A stretch of 24,634 nucleotides of DNA from NCBI GenBank assembly GCA_938040725.1, contig CALHZX010000068.1, forward strand, positions 1 through 24,634, read 5' to 3'. The stretch is from an uncultured Actinomyces sp. GTDB lineage: Bacteria; Actinomycetota; Actinomycetes; Actinomycetales; Actinomycetaceae. The notes below the pieces were generated by a model. It was not told the DNA's origin. It worked only from the letters and a program-made list of their open reading frames with translations, and made no database searches. Positions 1 through 7,220 of this stretch are shown here, piece after piece (the first letter of the stretch is position 1; the number at the start of each line of letters is the position of its first letter). The translations under genes and the position numbers were made by a program.

Positions 1-35
1 CAGCGATCGAGTAGGAAACCCTTGGGCGCGTCCAT
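1..35 (-). CDS. IS3-family transposase OrfB, N-terminal fragment at window edge
   Basis: Codons reading RFELMDAPKGFLLDR lie in the -1 frame relative to the orfA tail, the normal arrangement of IS3 orfA and orfB. OrfB would supply the DDE catalytic domain, but only about a dozen codons from a possible ATG at 35 are inside the window, so its integrity cannot be judged. Confidence 0.4.
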   Translation of the reverse strand, partial: MDAPKGFLLDR

Positions 36-347
36 CAGTTCAAACCGCTGGTGTTGTGGTACCCAGACGCGCAGAAGGCGCTGGCTTTCCCCAAAAACTC
101 ATTCTCCATTCTCCAGCTCACGCACCCGCCGACGCACAGCAGTGATCTCAGCTTCCATCTCACGTAGATCAGGGCACCCCTGTTCGGCGGCCTGGCGCCG
201 CTCGCGCTCGAGTGTGACCCAGCGGCCCACCACCGATTCACCCAGCCCTAAATCCCGGGCCACAGAAGCGATCGAAGACCCCGTATCCAATACCAGAGCC
301 GCAACATCACGACGATACTCCGGAGTAAAACGACGACGAGTTCCCAT
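35..347 (-). pseudogene. IS3-family transposase OrfA, frame-disrupted
   Basis: OrfA of IS3 elements binds the terminal repeats through an N-terminal helix-turn-helix (HTH_Tnp_1 type). Here it begins MGTRRRFTPEYRRDVAALV, with the helix-turn-helix at about residues 8-45 and a leucine-zipper-like tail ending RRRVRELE. The ATG at 347 is preferred over an upstream GTG at 374 because gtgagg lies just before it. At about 105-118 the frame breaks: this frame reads ELENGE and stops at 99, while the neighbouring frame gives the family-typical MENEFLGKASAF and runs to a stop at 35. The sequence ctggagaatggag looks like the usual ctggagatggag with one extra A. In intact relatives MENEF lies in the orfA frame, so this is probably an inactivating frameshift rather than the programmed one. 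Sequencing error is the alternative. Confidence 0.6.
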
Positions 348-406
348 ACCAGGCACCTCACTCTCCGCAGGCACACACCCGCTTAACGAAGTGTCAACAA
401 CACCAG

Positions 407-786
407 CCTAAGCCCAGGCTCAGCTGCGCCGACGTGGGGGGAATTGCGACCATAGGAGGCTTTGGGCGGCGTGTCGTCGGCGTGTCGCGGGCCTATGGTC
501 GTAATTCCCCCCGTTTGGAGCCGGGCCGCCACCGCCTATCGGGCCGCCATGCCCCGACACCCCAACGCCCGACACCCCGACTCCCCAACCGTTTCCAGCA
601 CCCCCACAAGCAGCCCGTTCAATACGTATTGTTCGGCGTGTTTCGTGTCGTTTCGGACGAGAATGTACTGCGCGTTAATCCCTGTATAAGTGTGGTCACT
701 GAGAGTTTTCCCAAAGTCCTACCGATTGCTCACCATAATTTGGCATACTGAGGGGCGGAAACTATCCGCCACAACAGGAGCTGTCT
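407..786. other. Gene-free region upstream of pcs
   Basis: No ORF here has a ribosome-binding site or family resemblance. The stretch holds the long inverted repeat at 436-512 and short C-rich direct repeats (cgacacccc twice, about 550-590). It becomes more AT-rich from about 610 to 750, which is where the promoter of the following gene must lie, around catact at 744-749. A short hairpin, ggcgga (754-759) with tccgcc (765-770), lies just before the aggag ribosome-binding site at 776-780. Confidence 0.5.
436..512. repeat. Long inverted repeat, 21-bp arms with one mismatch
   Basis: Arms lie at 436-456 and 492-512 and pair at 20 of 21 positions (left arm gggggaattgcgaccatagg, right arm cctatggtcgtaattccccc in part). 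The 35-nt loop contains ggcgtgtcg twice. It sits just beyond the insertion-sequence end and about 275 bp before the next gene. There is no T run after it, so it is not a textbook terminator. It could be a small repeat element, a remnant of transposition or a protein-binding dyad. Confidence 0.75.
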
Positions 787-1572
787 GTGCCTGAGCAAAA
801 CGTCCCCACTGCAACTGAGCAGGCTGCTGCAACTGAGCAGGCCCCGGCCTCGTCGGAGGGTGCCAGCAAACCCAGCCTGGGCCGTGTGATCGCCGCGTGG
901 GCGGTGCACGCGTTCACTATCTCCGGACTCGCGTGGGCGACGCTCGCGCTTTTCGCGATGCTCGACAACAATATTCCGATGATGTGGCTGTGGTTCGCCA
1001 TCGCGCTCATCGTGGATGGTGTCGACGGCACGCTGGCCCGTAAAGTCGGCGTTCGTGAGGTGATTCCCTGGTTCGACGGCGGCGTCGTCGACAATCTCGT
1101 CGACTATCTGACGTGGACGTTCCTGCCGGCCCTGTTCATGGCGATGTACCTGCCGTTTGGCCCGAAGCCGGTCCCGGTTATCATGATGGTGGTTATCATC
1201 GTCTCCTCGGTGTTCTGCTACGCGAACGACGGGGAGAAATCGAATGACAATTACTTCGTGGGCTTCCCGGCGGCATGGAACTGCGTTGCGATCGTTATGT
1301 ACGTGCTTCAGACTCCCGCGTGGGTGAATATTGCGGCGACGATCTTCCTTGCGATTATGACGCTGGTTCCGCTGCATTACACGCACCCGGCGCGCGTGAA
1401 GCGCTTCCAGATCCCCAACATCATTGGCGCGGCCGCGTGGATCGTCGCGTGCGCGTACCTGGTGGTCATCTACCCGGTCCAGCCTCTGTGGACTCTGATT
1501 CTGTTCTGGGTGGGCGGCGGCTGGTTCATGATCGCGGGCTTTATTCGCACGGCGACCGGCGAGGACAAGTAA
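787..1572 (+). CDS. pcs: Phosphatidylcholine synthase-like CDP-alcohol phosphatidyltransferase
   Basis: Predicted to condense CDP-diacylglycerol with choline to make phosphatidylcholine in the cytoplasmic membrane. The 261-residue protein has about eight hydrophobic segments after a polar, Ala/Glu/Gln-rich N-terminus of about 30 residues. The CDP-alcohol phosphotransferase motif lies at residues 80-106 as DGx2ARx12Gx3Dx3D (D80, G81, A84, R85, G98, D102, D106). The 12-residue gap instead of the usual 8 is the variant reported for bacterial Pcs enzymes. A later stretch reading KSNDNYFVGFPAAWN is also Pcs-like. The start is GTG at 787, with aggag six bases upstream; no ATG fits. A strong terminator follows, so it appears monocistronic. 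Choline specificity is inferred from motif spacing and could be tested; a different head group remains possible. Confidence 0.8.
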   Translation: MPEQNVPTATEQAAATEQAPASSEGASKPSLGRVIAAWAVHAFTISGLAWATLALFAMLDNNIPMMWLWFAIALIVDGVDGTLARKVGVREVIPWFDGGVVDNLVDYLTWTFLPALFMAMYLPFGPKPVPVIMMVVIIVSSVFCYANDGEKSNDNYFVGFPAAWNCVAIVMYVLQTPAWVNIAATIFLAIMTLVPLHYTHPARVKRFQIPNIIGAAAWIVACAYLVVIYPVQPLWTLILFWVGGGWFMIAGFIRTATGEDK

Positions 1573-1595
1573 TCTCCTCGTCACGAACGAGTATG

Positions 1596-1628
1596 AACGT
1601 CCCCCGGGCCTCGTGCTCGGGGGACGTT
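1596..1628 (+). terminator. Rho-independent terminator after pcs
   Basis: A perfect 11-bp stem, aacgtcccccg (1596-1606) with cgggggacgtt (1618-1628), has an 11-nt loop and is followed by tttgttgttg. It lies 24 nt after the pcs stop. Confidence 0.85.
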
Positions 1629-1740
1629 TGTTGTTGGTGGATCCGTTGTCGTGCAGGCGGGGTTGTCGCCGCCACGGCGACGAGGCCGGGGCGAGCGACT
1701 GCCCACGGGCGTACAGAGTGGCCGCAGCCCGCTCGTGCGC

Positions 1741-2649
1741 CTACGGTTGCTCTGCCAGGCCTTTCTTGACGGCGCGGTCGCGCCGGTAGCGGAAGACTTC
1801 GAGGAAGACCCCGCCGAAGAAGATGCAGGCGATGGCGGTCCAGACGCCCGGGGGAGCTTGGCGTCCGTACATGAGGAAGTACACGTAGGGCGCGAGGAAG
1901 GTGACGGCCGCGGTGACGGCACCGACGACGCGGTGCCAGAGCTTTTGGCCGGCGACCATTTCGATGAGGCCCCAGGTGTAGGGGATGGCGGTGATCATGT
2001 CGATGGCCCACAGGATGCGCCAGTCGCCACGGAAGTGCGGCACGTACATGACGGGAACGGCGCGCGCCATGGAGTAGACGAGGACAACGACGTAGGCGAT
2101 GAACTTGGGGTTTCGGCACAGCTTGAGGAAGCCGGCACGTTCGATGATGGAGGCGCCGACAGCCCGCGAGGCGTGGGTGGCGTGCGAGGAGGTCGTCAGC
2201 GTATCGAGTCCGGCCATCGCGACACGCATGAATTCGCGTTGTTCGTCGCTGCCGGACGCCCAGCGCTCTAGCAGCTCGAGGGGGGACATGGCAATGGGGG
2301 TGTTGCCGTCGCGTGGCTGTCCTGCTGCGTGGACGATGCCGTCGCCGAGAGCCTCGTGTAGGCGCGGGAGGTCCCGCGTGGGGATTCCGGCGATCCACAG
2401 GCGTACGCGGCGTTGGATGGCGTCGTGGAGTTCGTGGGAGAGTGCGTGTCCTGCGGCGGAGTGCGGGGAGAATCCTTCCGCGGCGATGTCTGTGAGGGCG
2501 CCGGGAACTTCGACGATCCGGGTTGTTAGGTCGCCGGGACGGTCGACGCCCGAGATGGCGATGATGGTGGCAGCGTCCCACTCGTAGCTGCGTGCGATCT
2601 CAATGTCGAGGATCGAACGCAGTGTGATGAGGGAAGCGGTGTCACTCAC
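1741..2649 (-). CDS. Membrane protein of unknown function with C-terminal four-helix region
   Basis: I do not recognise this family. The 302-residue protein has a soluble, mostly helical N-terminal half of about 165 residues and then about four hydrophobic segments: FIAYVVVLVYSMARAVPVMYV, a segment around ILWAIDMITAIPYTWGLIEM, VVGAVTAAVTFLAPYVYFLM and VWTAIACIFFGGVFLEVF. A positively charged tail (RYRRDRAVKKG) suggests the C-terminus is cytoplasmic. The GTG at 2649 is chosen as start because gagagg lies just upstream; an in-frame ATG at 2679 has no ribosome-binding site and would add ten residues reaching into the promoter of the divergent gene. It is transcribed away from the sterol-carrier-like gene and converges on pcs. 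Confidence 0.7.
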   Translation of the reverse strand: MSDTASLITLRSILDIEIARSYEWDAATIIAISGVDRPGDLTTRIVEVPGALTDIAAEGFSPHSAAGHALSHELHDAIQRRVRLWIAGIPTRDLPRLHEALGDGIVHAAGQPRDGNTPIAMSPLELLERWASGSDEQREFMRVAMAGLDTLTTSSHATHASRAVGASIIERAGFLKLCRNPKFIAYVVVLVYSMARAVPVMYVPHFRGDWRILWAIDMITAIPYTWGLIEMVAGQKLWHRVVGAVTAAVTFLAPYVYFLMYGRQAPPGVWTAIACIFFGGVFLEVFRYRRDRAVKKGLAEQP

Positions 2650-2738
2650 GTGGGGCCTCTCGTTGGGAGTCGGACACATCCATTGTGCCTGACAAAGTGG
2701 TCGGGATGCACGCTCGAGGATGGCGTGGCCTCGCCGCG

Positions 2739-2750
2739 TAGAATCGGGGT
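2739..2750 (+). promoter_or_regulatory. Leaderless-type promoter of the 2751 gene
   Basis: The hexamer TAGAAT at 2739-2744 is followed by six bases and then the ATG at 2751, so transcription would be expected to start on the A of the start codon. No clear -35 box is seen. Confidence 0.55.
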
Positions 2751-3119
2751 ATGGCGAAACGACGGATTGATCCGGGCGAGGGAATGGTGGCGCTGCGCTC
2801 GTGGCGCGAGTCAGTGGAGCGCGGCGAGGAGCCGGCGCGTGCGATTGTGCTCACTGCCGTGCGCTTCACCCTCGAGGAGCTGGGAACCCTGCATCCGGGC
2901 CGTGCAGTCGAAGTGCGCGTGCCTCCTGCGGGCGCGGTGCAGATTCTGCCGGGTACGACTCATCGGCGTGGTACGCCGCCTGCCGTGGTCGAAACTGATG
3001 CCGCGACGTGGCTGTCGCTTGCGTGTGGGTTCCTCACGTGGGACGAGGCCGTGGCTGGCTTGCGCGTGAGCGCCTCGGGTGAGCGTACCGACCTGGGGCC
3101 TTTCCTGCCGCTCGTGTGA
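2751..3119 (+). CDS. Sterol-carrier-fold family protein
   Basis: A 122-residue soluble protein that resembles the small actinobacterial orthologues of the SCP2 (sterol carrier) fold, a lipid-binding alpha/beta domain. It begins MAKRRIDPGEGMVALRSW, followed by ARAIVLTAVRFTLEELGTLHPGRAVEVRVPP, the strand-rich hydrophobic core, and ends with a helical TWLSLACGFLTWDEAVAGL segment. The biological ligand of these bacterial proteins is not established. The gene appears leaderless. Its last codons form one arm of a terminator hairpin. It is divergent from the membrane-protein gene; no functional link is visible. Confidence 0.75.
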   Translation: MAKRRIDPGEGMVALRSWRESVERGEEPARAIVLTAVRFTLEELGTLHPGRAVEVRVPPAGAVQILPGTTHRRGTPPAVVETDAATWLSLACGFLTWDEAVAGLRVSASGERTDLGPFLPLV

Positions 3120-3130
3120 GCGGCAGGAAA
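3101..3130. terminator. Bidirectional terminator overlapping the end of the sterol-carrier gene
   Basis: A perfect 13-bp stem, tttcctgccgctc (3101-3113) with gagcggcaggaaa (3118-3130), has a 4-nt loop. The left arm and loop are the final codons of the upstream gene. A and T tracts on both sides suit termination from both directions, serving the convergent DUF4235 gene too. Confidence 0.8.
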
Positions 3131-3143
3131 GGGGAAGGAATAC

Positions 3144-3422
3144 TCAGGCCTCCAGCTGGGGCGCGCCGAAGCGGGCCTCAAGCTTGGGGGCGAGCCACTT
3201 CTGGGAGCCCTTGTATGCGTAGCGCTGGGCGACGGCGGCGATGGCCGCGGAGGCCGAGGCGAAGAGGACCAGGGAGGCGATGGTGACGTCGTCGGAGTCT
3301 TCGGCGGGGATGGGGCGTCCAGTGGCGACCTTCCAGCCGGCTTCGAAGAGCTTGGAGGCGGCGAAGGCCGCTCCGGCGATGACGACGGTCGTGGCGACCT
3401 TTTCGATGGTGGCTGAGTCCAT
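3144..3422 (-). CDS. DUF4235 domain membrane protein
   Basis: A small 92-residue protein with two hydrophobic segments, VATTVVIAGAAFAASKLF and VTIASLVLFASASAAIAAVA, separated by EAGWKVATGRPIPAED. This layout and the aromatic/charged loop after the first helix match the actinobacterial DUF4235 family, whose function is unknown. The ATG at 3422 is chosen because AGGAGG lies five bases upstream; an in-frame upstream start at 3476 would add 18 polar residues without a ribosome-binding site. It stands alone, converging on the sterol-carrier-like gene. Confidence 0.75.
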   Translation of the reverse strand: MDSATIEKVATTVVIAGAAFAASKLFEAGWKVATGRPIPAEDSDDVTIASLVLFASASAAIAAVAQRYAYKGSQKWLAPKLEARFGAPQLEA

Positions 3423-3523
3423 GGTTGCCTCCTGGCGTGGGGGTGGTTGTCCCTGTGCGCGTGCGCACGATTCCATGATGCCCCACGCGGCGCTCTTGCG
3501 CGAGGCCCACGGGCACGCTGTCC

Positions 3524-3529
3524 TATGCT
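3524..3529 (+). promoter_or_regulatory. Candidate -10 element of the lipoprotein gene
   Basis: TATGCT at 3524-3529 would place the transcript start near 3536, giving a leader of about 27 nt containing gaagga, a ribosome-binding site for the ATG at 3563. This contrasts with the leaderless genes nearby. Confidence 0.5.
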
Positions 3530-3562
3530 TGAACGGTAGTGTTCCCGTCCGAAGGATTCCTC

Positions 3563-4834
3563 ATGGCTCGCGCCCGCTCTGTTTTTGCGCTCTCGGCCCT
3601 CGTTGTTGCGGCGTCGACGATTGCGGCTTGTACGCCGTCTGTGTCGTCCAGCGCGCCTCGGGATCCGTTCGCGTCGCCGATCGTCCCGGGTCAGAGCGCC
3701 CGAGCCTCGTCGAGTGCGACCACGGCTGGCACGATTGATGCTCCGACGCCGCGCAGCGGTTCGGGGACGGTGACGGTCGCTCTGGTGGGTGGCGCGCAGC
3801 TGCCGATGGAGACGGCTCAGGAGTTCACGAAGGCGACCGGTTTCACGGTGGCGGCGGTGCCCGTCGATAGCGTTGCGGGCCTGGCGAAGACGAATGCGGA
3901 CGTTGTTGTGGGGCTTGATGGCGCGGATGCGCTGCAGGCGAGCGCTGCCGGTTCGATTGCGGCCGTGGCGCCCCAGGATACGGTGACACTGTCGGGCACG
4001 GCGGTGGAGGGCGCGGCTGCTGCCGTCGCCTACGGTCGTGACGACGTCTGCGTCATTGCCGACAAGTCGTGGATGAGCGCGAATGGTCGCCCGCTGCCGA
4101 CCTCGTTCGGTGACCTGACGTCTCCGCGTATCCGCGCGCTGCTCGCGGTCCCGGACCCGGCCTCGTCGTCGGTGGGTCGCGCGTTCGTGCAGGAGGCGGC
4201 CGCGCAGACGGGCGAGGGCTTGGGGGCGTTCGCGCAGTCTCTGAACCCGCGCGTGAACCCGTCGCTGGGAGCGACGGTGGGCGCATGGACCGCTGGCGCG
4301 CACGTGTCCGATGGGTACTTGTCCGAGGTCGTGGGTGCCTCCGCGGGAACGTCGGGTGTGTACCCGCTGGTTGTGGCCCCGCGTTCGCTGGCCGCTGCCG
4401 CAGCGACGAATACGGGCGCGGATTCCTACGGCACGCCGATCTCGTCGACGTGCATTGCCCGCATCATGTACGCGGCGGCGACGGGTTCGTCGGCTTCTGA
4501 TGGCGCTGAGTCGCTGATTGCCTGGCTGCAGGGGGAGACCGCTCAGCGCTCTCTGGCGACGACGGGCGCCGTCTACCCGATCGATGGTGTGCTCGCCGCC
4601 GACACGAAGGCCGGCTGGCTGATGGGTATCAGCGGTGATCCGATCGTTGCCGACGAGACTGTTGGTTCTCTCGACGCGATGAGCGCGTGGCTGGCCACGT
4701 GGTCCTCGGCGCTGGCCGCGCCTGCACCCACTCCCTCGCAGACTCCTGCCGCCGACGCGGGAACCGATCCGGGCACGTCCAACGAGGCGCCCTCGGATGA
4801 GACGGGGGGCGCCGATCCGGGCGACGAGGAATAG
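3563..4834 (+). CDS. ThiB-like substrate-binding lipoprotein
   Basis: A 423-residue exported lipoprotein. The signal peptide ends in a lipobox (STIAAC, lipidated Cys at residue 23), followed by a Ser/Ala/Pro-rich linker. The core from about residue 70 resembles the thiamine-binding branch of ABC substrate-binding proteins: VTVALVGGAQLPMETAQEFTK, TNADVVVGLDG, a cysteine-containing RDDVCVIADKSW, then LPTSFGDLTSPRIRALLAVPDP and SSSVGRAF, which parallel ThiB/TbpA. The last 40 residues are an acidic Pro/Thr/Asp-rich tail. The ATG at 3563 follows a gaagga site and starts a proper signal peptide, whereas the GTG at 3539 does not. No permease or ATPase gene lies beside it, so it either works with a transporter encoded elsewhere or has another role. 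The thiamine ligand is inferred. Confidence 0.75.
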   Translation: MARARSVFALSALVVAASTIAACTPSVSSSAPRDPFASPIVPGQSARASSSATTAGTIDAPTPRSGSGTVTVALVGGAQLPMETAQEFTKATGFTVAAVPVDSVAGLAKTNADVVVGLDGADALQASAAGSIAAVAPQDTVTLSGTAVEGAAAAVAYGRDDVCVIADKSWMSANGRPLPTSFGDLTSPRIRALLAVPDPASSSVGRAFVQEAAAQTGEGLGAFAQSLNPRVNPSLGATVGAWTAGAHVSDGYLSEVVGASAGTSGVYPLVVAPRSLAAAAATNTGADSYGTPISSTCIARIMYAAATGSSASDGAESLIAWLQGETAQRSLATTGAVYPIDGVLAADTKAGWLMGISGDPIVADETVGSLDAMSAWLATWSSALAAPAPTPSQTPAADAGTDPGTSNEAPSDETGGADPGDEE

Positions 4835-4856
4835 CCCCGCCGCGCCCTAAGAATCG

Positions 4857-4886
4857 AGTCAGCCTCGCAGCATTGCGGGGCTGACT
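4857..4886. terminator. Terminator shared by convergent genes
   Basis: A 13-bp stem, agtcagcctcgca (4857-4869) with tgcggggctgact (4874-4886), has one G-T pair and a GCAT loop. It lies 22 nt after the lipoprotein stop and overlaps the last codons of the convergent DUF4921 gene. It is followed by tttgc on the plus strand. Confidence 0.75.
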
Positions 4887-6178
4887 TTGCATTCCTCCCC
4901 GATGCGCATGGGGGCGATGAGGCCCGCTTCGCGTAGTTCGAGCAGGCGCGGCACGGTGCGTTCGACGACCTTCCACGGGTCGATCGTGTTGAGGTAGATG
5001 CGTGTGCCGCCCTCGAAGCCAGCGAGGGTTGAGATGCGCCACTTGAGCAGGATGCGCCAGCGCATGGGGGTGGAGACGGTGGGCGGGCGGTGGTACCACT
5101 CTTCGTTGGCGGGCACCTCGACGCCGGTTGCGGCGTGCGCGGCGTGGAGGATATCGGAGATGCCTCGCATGGCCTCGGGGCTGACCTCCCACGGGTTGGC
5201 GGCCTTGCCGAGGGGCCAGATCGCGATGCCGGGGAAGCGGTGCCCGAAACCGGCGAGGGCGACGGCGTGCTCGTTCTGGGCGATGAGGAGCTTGCGCGTG
5301 GCCGCGACTGTGAAGATCTGGTCGTAGATGTCGGGCTGGGCGCGCAGGCGTTCCAACTCGGCCTCGGTTTGCACGGACAGGTCGTCGATGGCGACGAGCT
5401 GCTTGTGGAGGTGATCGAAGGACGCGCCGGCGGGGCGCAGCCAGTTTTGGAAGGTGGCGACGTAGCGCACGGCGGGGTCGAGGTCGTACAGGTCGCGCAT
5501 CGAGCGGGCTGTGTAGGCCGTGTACTGCTCGTGCTCCTCGGGGGTGAGGGTGCCCGACCCGGCCAGCTGGTGGGCCTCGGTGGCGCCGTCGACGAAGTGT
5601 CGCCTGCCGATAATCAGGTCGTGGCCGCCGGAGAAGAAGCCGTTGGCTGCCTGCAGGCGCGCGGTTTCGCTGGTGGCCGCGAACTCGCCCTCGCTCATGC
5701 CCGAGGCCAACATGCGCGCGCGCACGACGTTCATGACGTGCTCGTAGCCCGCGTCCGAGGCCAGGTAGTGGGCCATGCGGCGGCGGTCTTCCTCGGAGGG
5801 GACGTGCCCGTGGTTGAGGTGCCAGTAGTTGTAGGAGACGATCTCGAACAGGTTCGGGATGCGTCGGAACTGTGCGACCGTGTCGGTCAGCTGATCGGCA
5901 CCCAGGGCGTCCAGCTGTTCCCAAGTCCCGTCTTCGTGGCGCACGAGGCGTGACTTCTCGGGAGGGGTTTCGAGGTAGCGTCCCGAGCAGAACGCGCAGT
6001 GGCGCCCGTCGGCCTCGTGGTCGATGGGGTTGTGATCCGTGTGCGGGGCGGTCAGGGGCCGGTTGCCGCGGCCTGGAACGGTCCACACTTCGGTGCCCGT
6101 GAGCAGGTTCTGCTGTTTGACGGTGCCGTCGGCCAGTCGAACGATCGCGCGGTCGGCGCGCGTGAGCTTGGAAGCCAT
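4859..6178 (-). CDS. DUF4921 family protein, GalT-like nucleotidyltransferase fold
   Basis: A 439-residue protein of the DUF4921 family, distantly related to galactose-1-phosphate uridylyltransferase in the HIT superfamily. It opens with LADGTVKQQNLLTGTEVWTVPGRGNRPL, like GalT N-termini. C61 and C64 (HCAFCSGRY) form a CxxC pair typical of the GalT zinc site. FDHLHKQL at residues 254-261 provides H256, H258 and Q260, corresponding to the HxHxQ nucleotide-transfer motif. The reaction it catalyses is not known; nucleotidyl transfer or phosphohydrolysis is inferred from the fold. It starts 19 nt downstream of the aldo/keto reductase stop, yet has its own leaderless-type promoter in that gap, so it may be expressed from both. 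Confidence 0.75.
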   Translation of the reverse strand: MASKLTRADRAIVRLADGTVKQQNLLTGTEVWTVPGRGNRPLTAPHTDHNPIDHEADGRHCAFCSGRYLETPPEKSRLVRHEDGTWEQLDALGADQLTDTVAQFRRIPNLFEIVSYNYWHLNHGHVPSEEDRRRMAHYLASDAGYEHVMNVVRARMLASGMSEGEFAATSETARLQAANGFFSGGHDLIIGRRHFVDGATEAHQLAGSGTLTPEEHEQYTAYTARSMRDLYDLDPAVRYVATFQNWLRPAGASFDHLHKQLVAIDDLSVQTEAELERLRAQPDIYDQIFTVAATRKLLIAQNEHAVALAGFGHRFPGIAIWPLGKAANPWEVSPEAMRGISDILHAAHAATGVEVPANEEWYHRPPTVSTPMRWRILLKWRISTLAGFEGGTRIYLNTIDPWKVVERTVPRLLELREAGLIAPMRIGEECKVSPAMLRG

Positions 6179-6190
6179 GCCTGTATCGTA
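6179..6190 (-). promoter_or_regulatory. Leaderless-type promoter of the DUF4921 gene
   Basis: On the minus strand TACGAT (6190-6185) is followed by six bases and the ATG at 6178. It fits inside the 19-nt gap after the upstream gene's stop codon. Confidence 0.55.
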
Positions 6191-6197
6191 CCCGCCC

Positions 6198-7076
6198 TCA
6201 GAGTCGGTCCATCGTGGCCGGATGCGATCCCGTGCGTCCGGCTTCGCCCTCGTCCAGCGCGTCGATACGCGCGCTCTGTTCGGGGCTCAGCGAGAAGGAG
6301 AAGATGTCGAAGTTGGTGGCCATGCGCGCTGGGCTCAGTGTCTTGGGGAAGACGACGTGGCCGCGGTCGAGGGCCCAGCGCAGGGCGACCTGGGCGGGGC
6401 TCACGCCGAGCTGGGTCCCGATCTCGATGAGCGTCGCCTCGGTGACGGTGCGTCCGCGGGCCAGGGGGGACCATGCCTCGAACACCATGCCAAGCCCCTG
6501 GGCGTAGGCGCGCAGGTCGGCGTTGGGGAAGAAGGGGTGGGATTCGACTTGGAGGACGTGGGGGGCGACTGTCGCGACCGCGCGGACTGCCTCGATGTGC
6601 TCGCGCTCGTAGTTGGACAGGCCGATCGCCCGTGCGTCGCCGCCGGTGAAGGCGTCTTCGAGGGCGGGCCAGGGCAGGGCGACGTCACCCCCGTACAGGG
6701 TGGGCAGCGGCCAGTGCACGAGGAGGAGGTCGACGTAGTCGGTGCGCAGGTCCTCAAGAGAGCGCTGGATCGAGGTGGCGGCCCGCTCGGGCTCATGGTT
6801 GGAGTTGTCGACCTTCGTGGTGACGAACAGGTCTTCGCGCGCGATTCCCGAGGCCTCGAGCGCCGCCCCGACCTCGGCCTCGTTGCCGTACATCTGAGCG
6901 GTGTCGATGTGACGGTATCCGACTTCGAGGGCACGGCTCACCGCGTCGTACGTGTCCTCGGGCGTGACCTTGTAGGTGCCGAAACCGAGTACGGGGATGG
7001 GCGAGCCTGTCGGGAGGGTGAGGGTCGGAATCGGGGACGAGGCCGGGGCGGGGCCTGCGGGTGGCGGGGTGTTCAT
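6198..7076 (-). CDS. Aldo/keto reductase
   Basis: A 292-residue NADPH-dependent aldo/keto reductase of the 2,5-diketogluconate/prostaglandin reductase-like type. The catalytic tetrad is complete: D58 and Y63 in YRHIDTAQMYGNE, K88 in VTTKVD and H121 in LLVHWP. The C-terminal cofactor-phosphate region reads FPKTLSPARMATNFDIFSF. A Pro/Ala-rich extension of about 18 residues precedes the first strand. The ATG at 7076 has AGGAGG eight bases upstream. Substrate cannot be read from sequence. A second enzyme of the same superfamily lies at 19321-20160. Confidence 0.9.
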   Translation of the reverse strand: MNTPPPAGPAPASSPIPTLTLPTGSPIPVLGFGTYKVTPEDTYDAVSRALEVGYRHIDTAQMYGNEAEVGAALEASGIAREDLFVTTKVDNSNHEPERAATSIQRSLEDLRTDYVDLLLVHWPLPTLYGGDVALPWPALEDAFTGGDARAIGLSNYEREHIEAVRAVATVAPHVLQVESHPFFPNADLRAYAQGLGMVFEAWSPLARGRTVTEATLIEIGTQLGVSPAQVALRWALDRGHVVFPKTLSPARMATNFDIFSFSLSPEQSARIDALDEGEAGRTGSHPATMDRL

Positions 7077-7220
7077 CGGTGAATCCTCCTAGTCGCCACC
7101 AGTGTAGCCTCCCGCGCGCGGCGCGGTCGCGGTTGGCGCTCGCGCTGGCGGTCGGTGTGCCGTAGCGCGGTCTTCGTTTCGGTGCCGCGTAGGTGCCCGT
7201 TTGAGAGCGCAGGAGGAATC

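Larger units (their letters stand above)
1..406 (-). mobile_element. IS3-family insertion sequence, one end only
   Basis: An IS3-type transposase lies on the minus strand: an orfA with a helix-turn-helix and leucine zipper, followed in the -1 frame by the first codons of orfB, which run off the left window edge. The terminal inverted repeat is probably within about 375-405, where the minus strand reads tgttgttgacacttcgtt just upstream of orfA, as is usual for this family. The exact boundary and any target duplication cannot be fixed because the other end lies outside the window. Confidence 0.7.

Noticed and set aside
754..770. Riboswitch before pcs
   Set aside because: Only a 6-bp hairpin is present, too little structure for a known riboswitch class.
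730..1584. 284-residue minus-strand ORF
   Set aside because: It is a shadow of pcs with low-complexity Arg/His-rich sequence.
4629..6086. 485-residue minus-strand ORF
   Set aside because: It is a neighbouring-frame shadow of the DUF4921 gene, Arg/Pro-rich and without a start signal.
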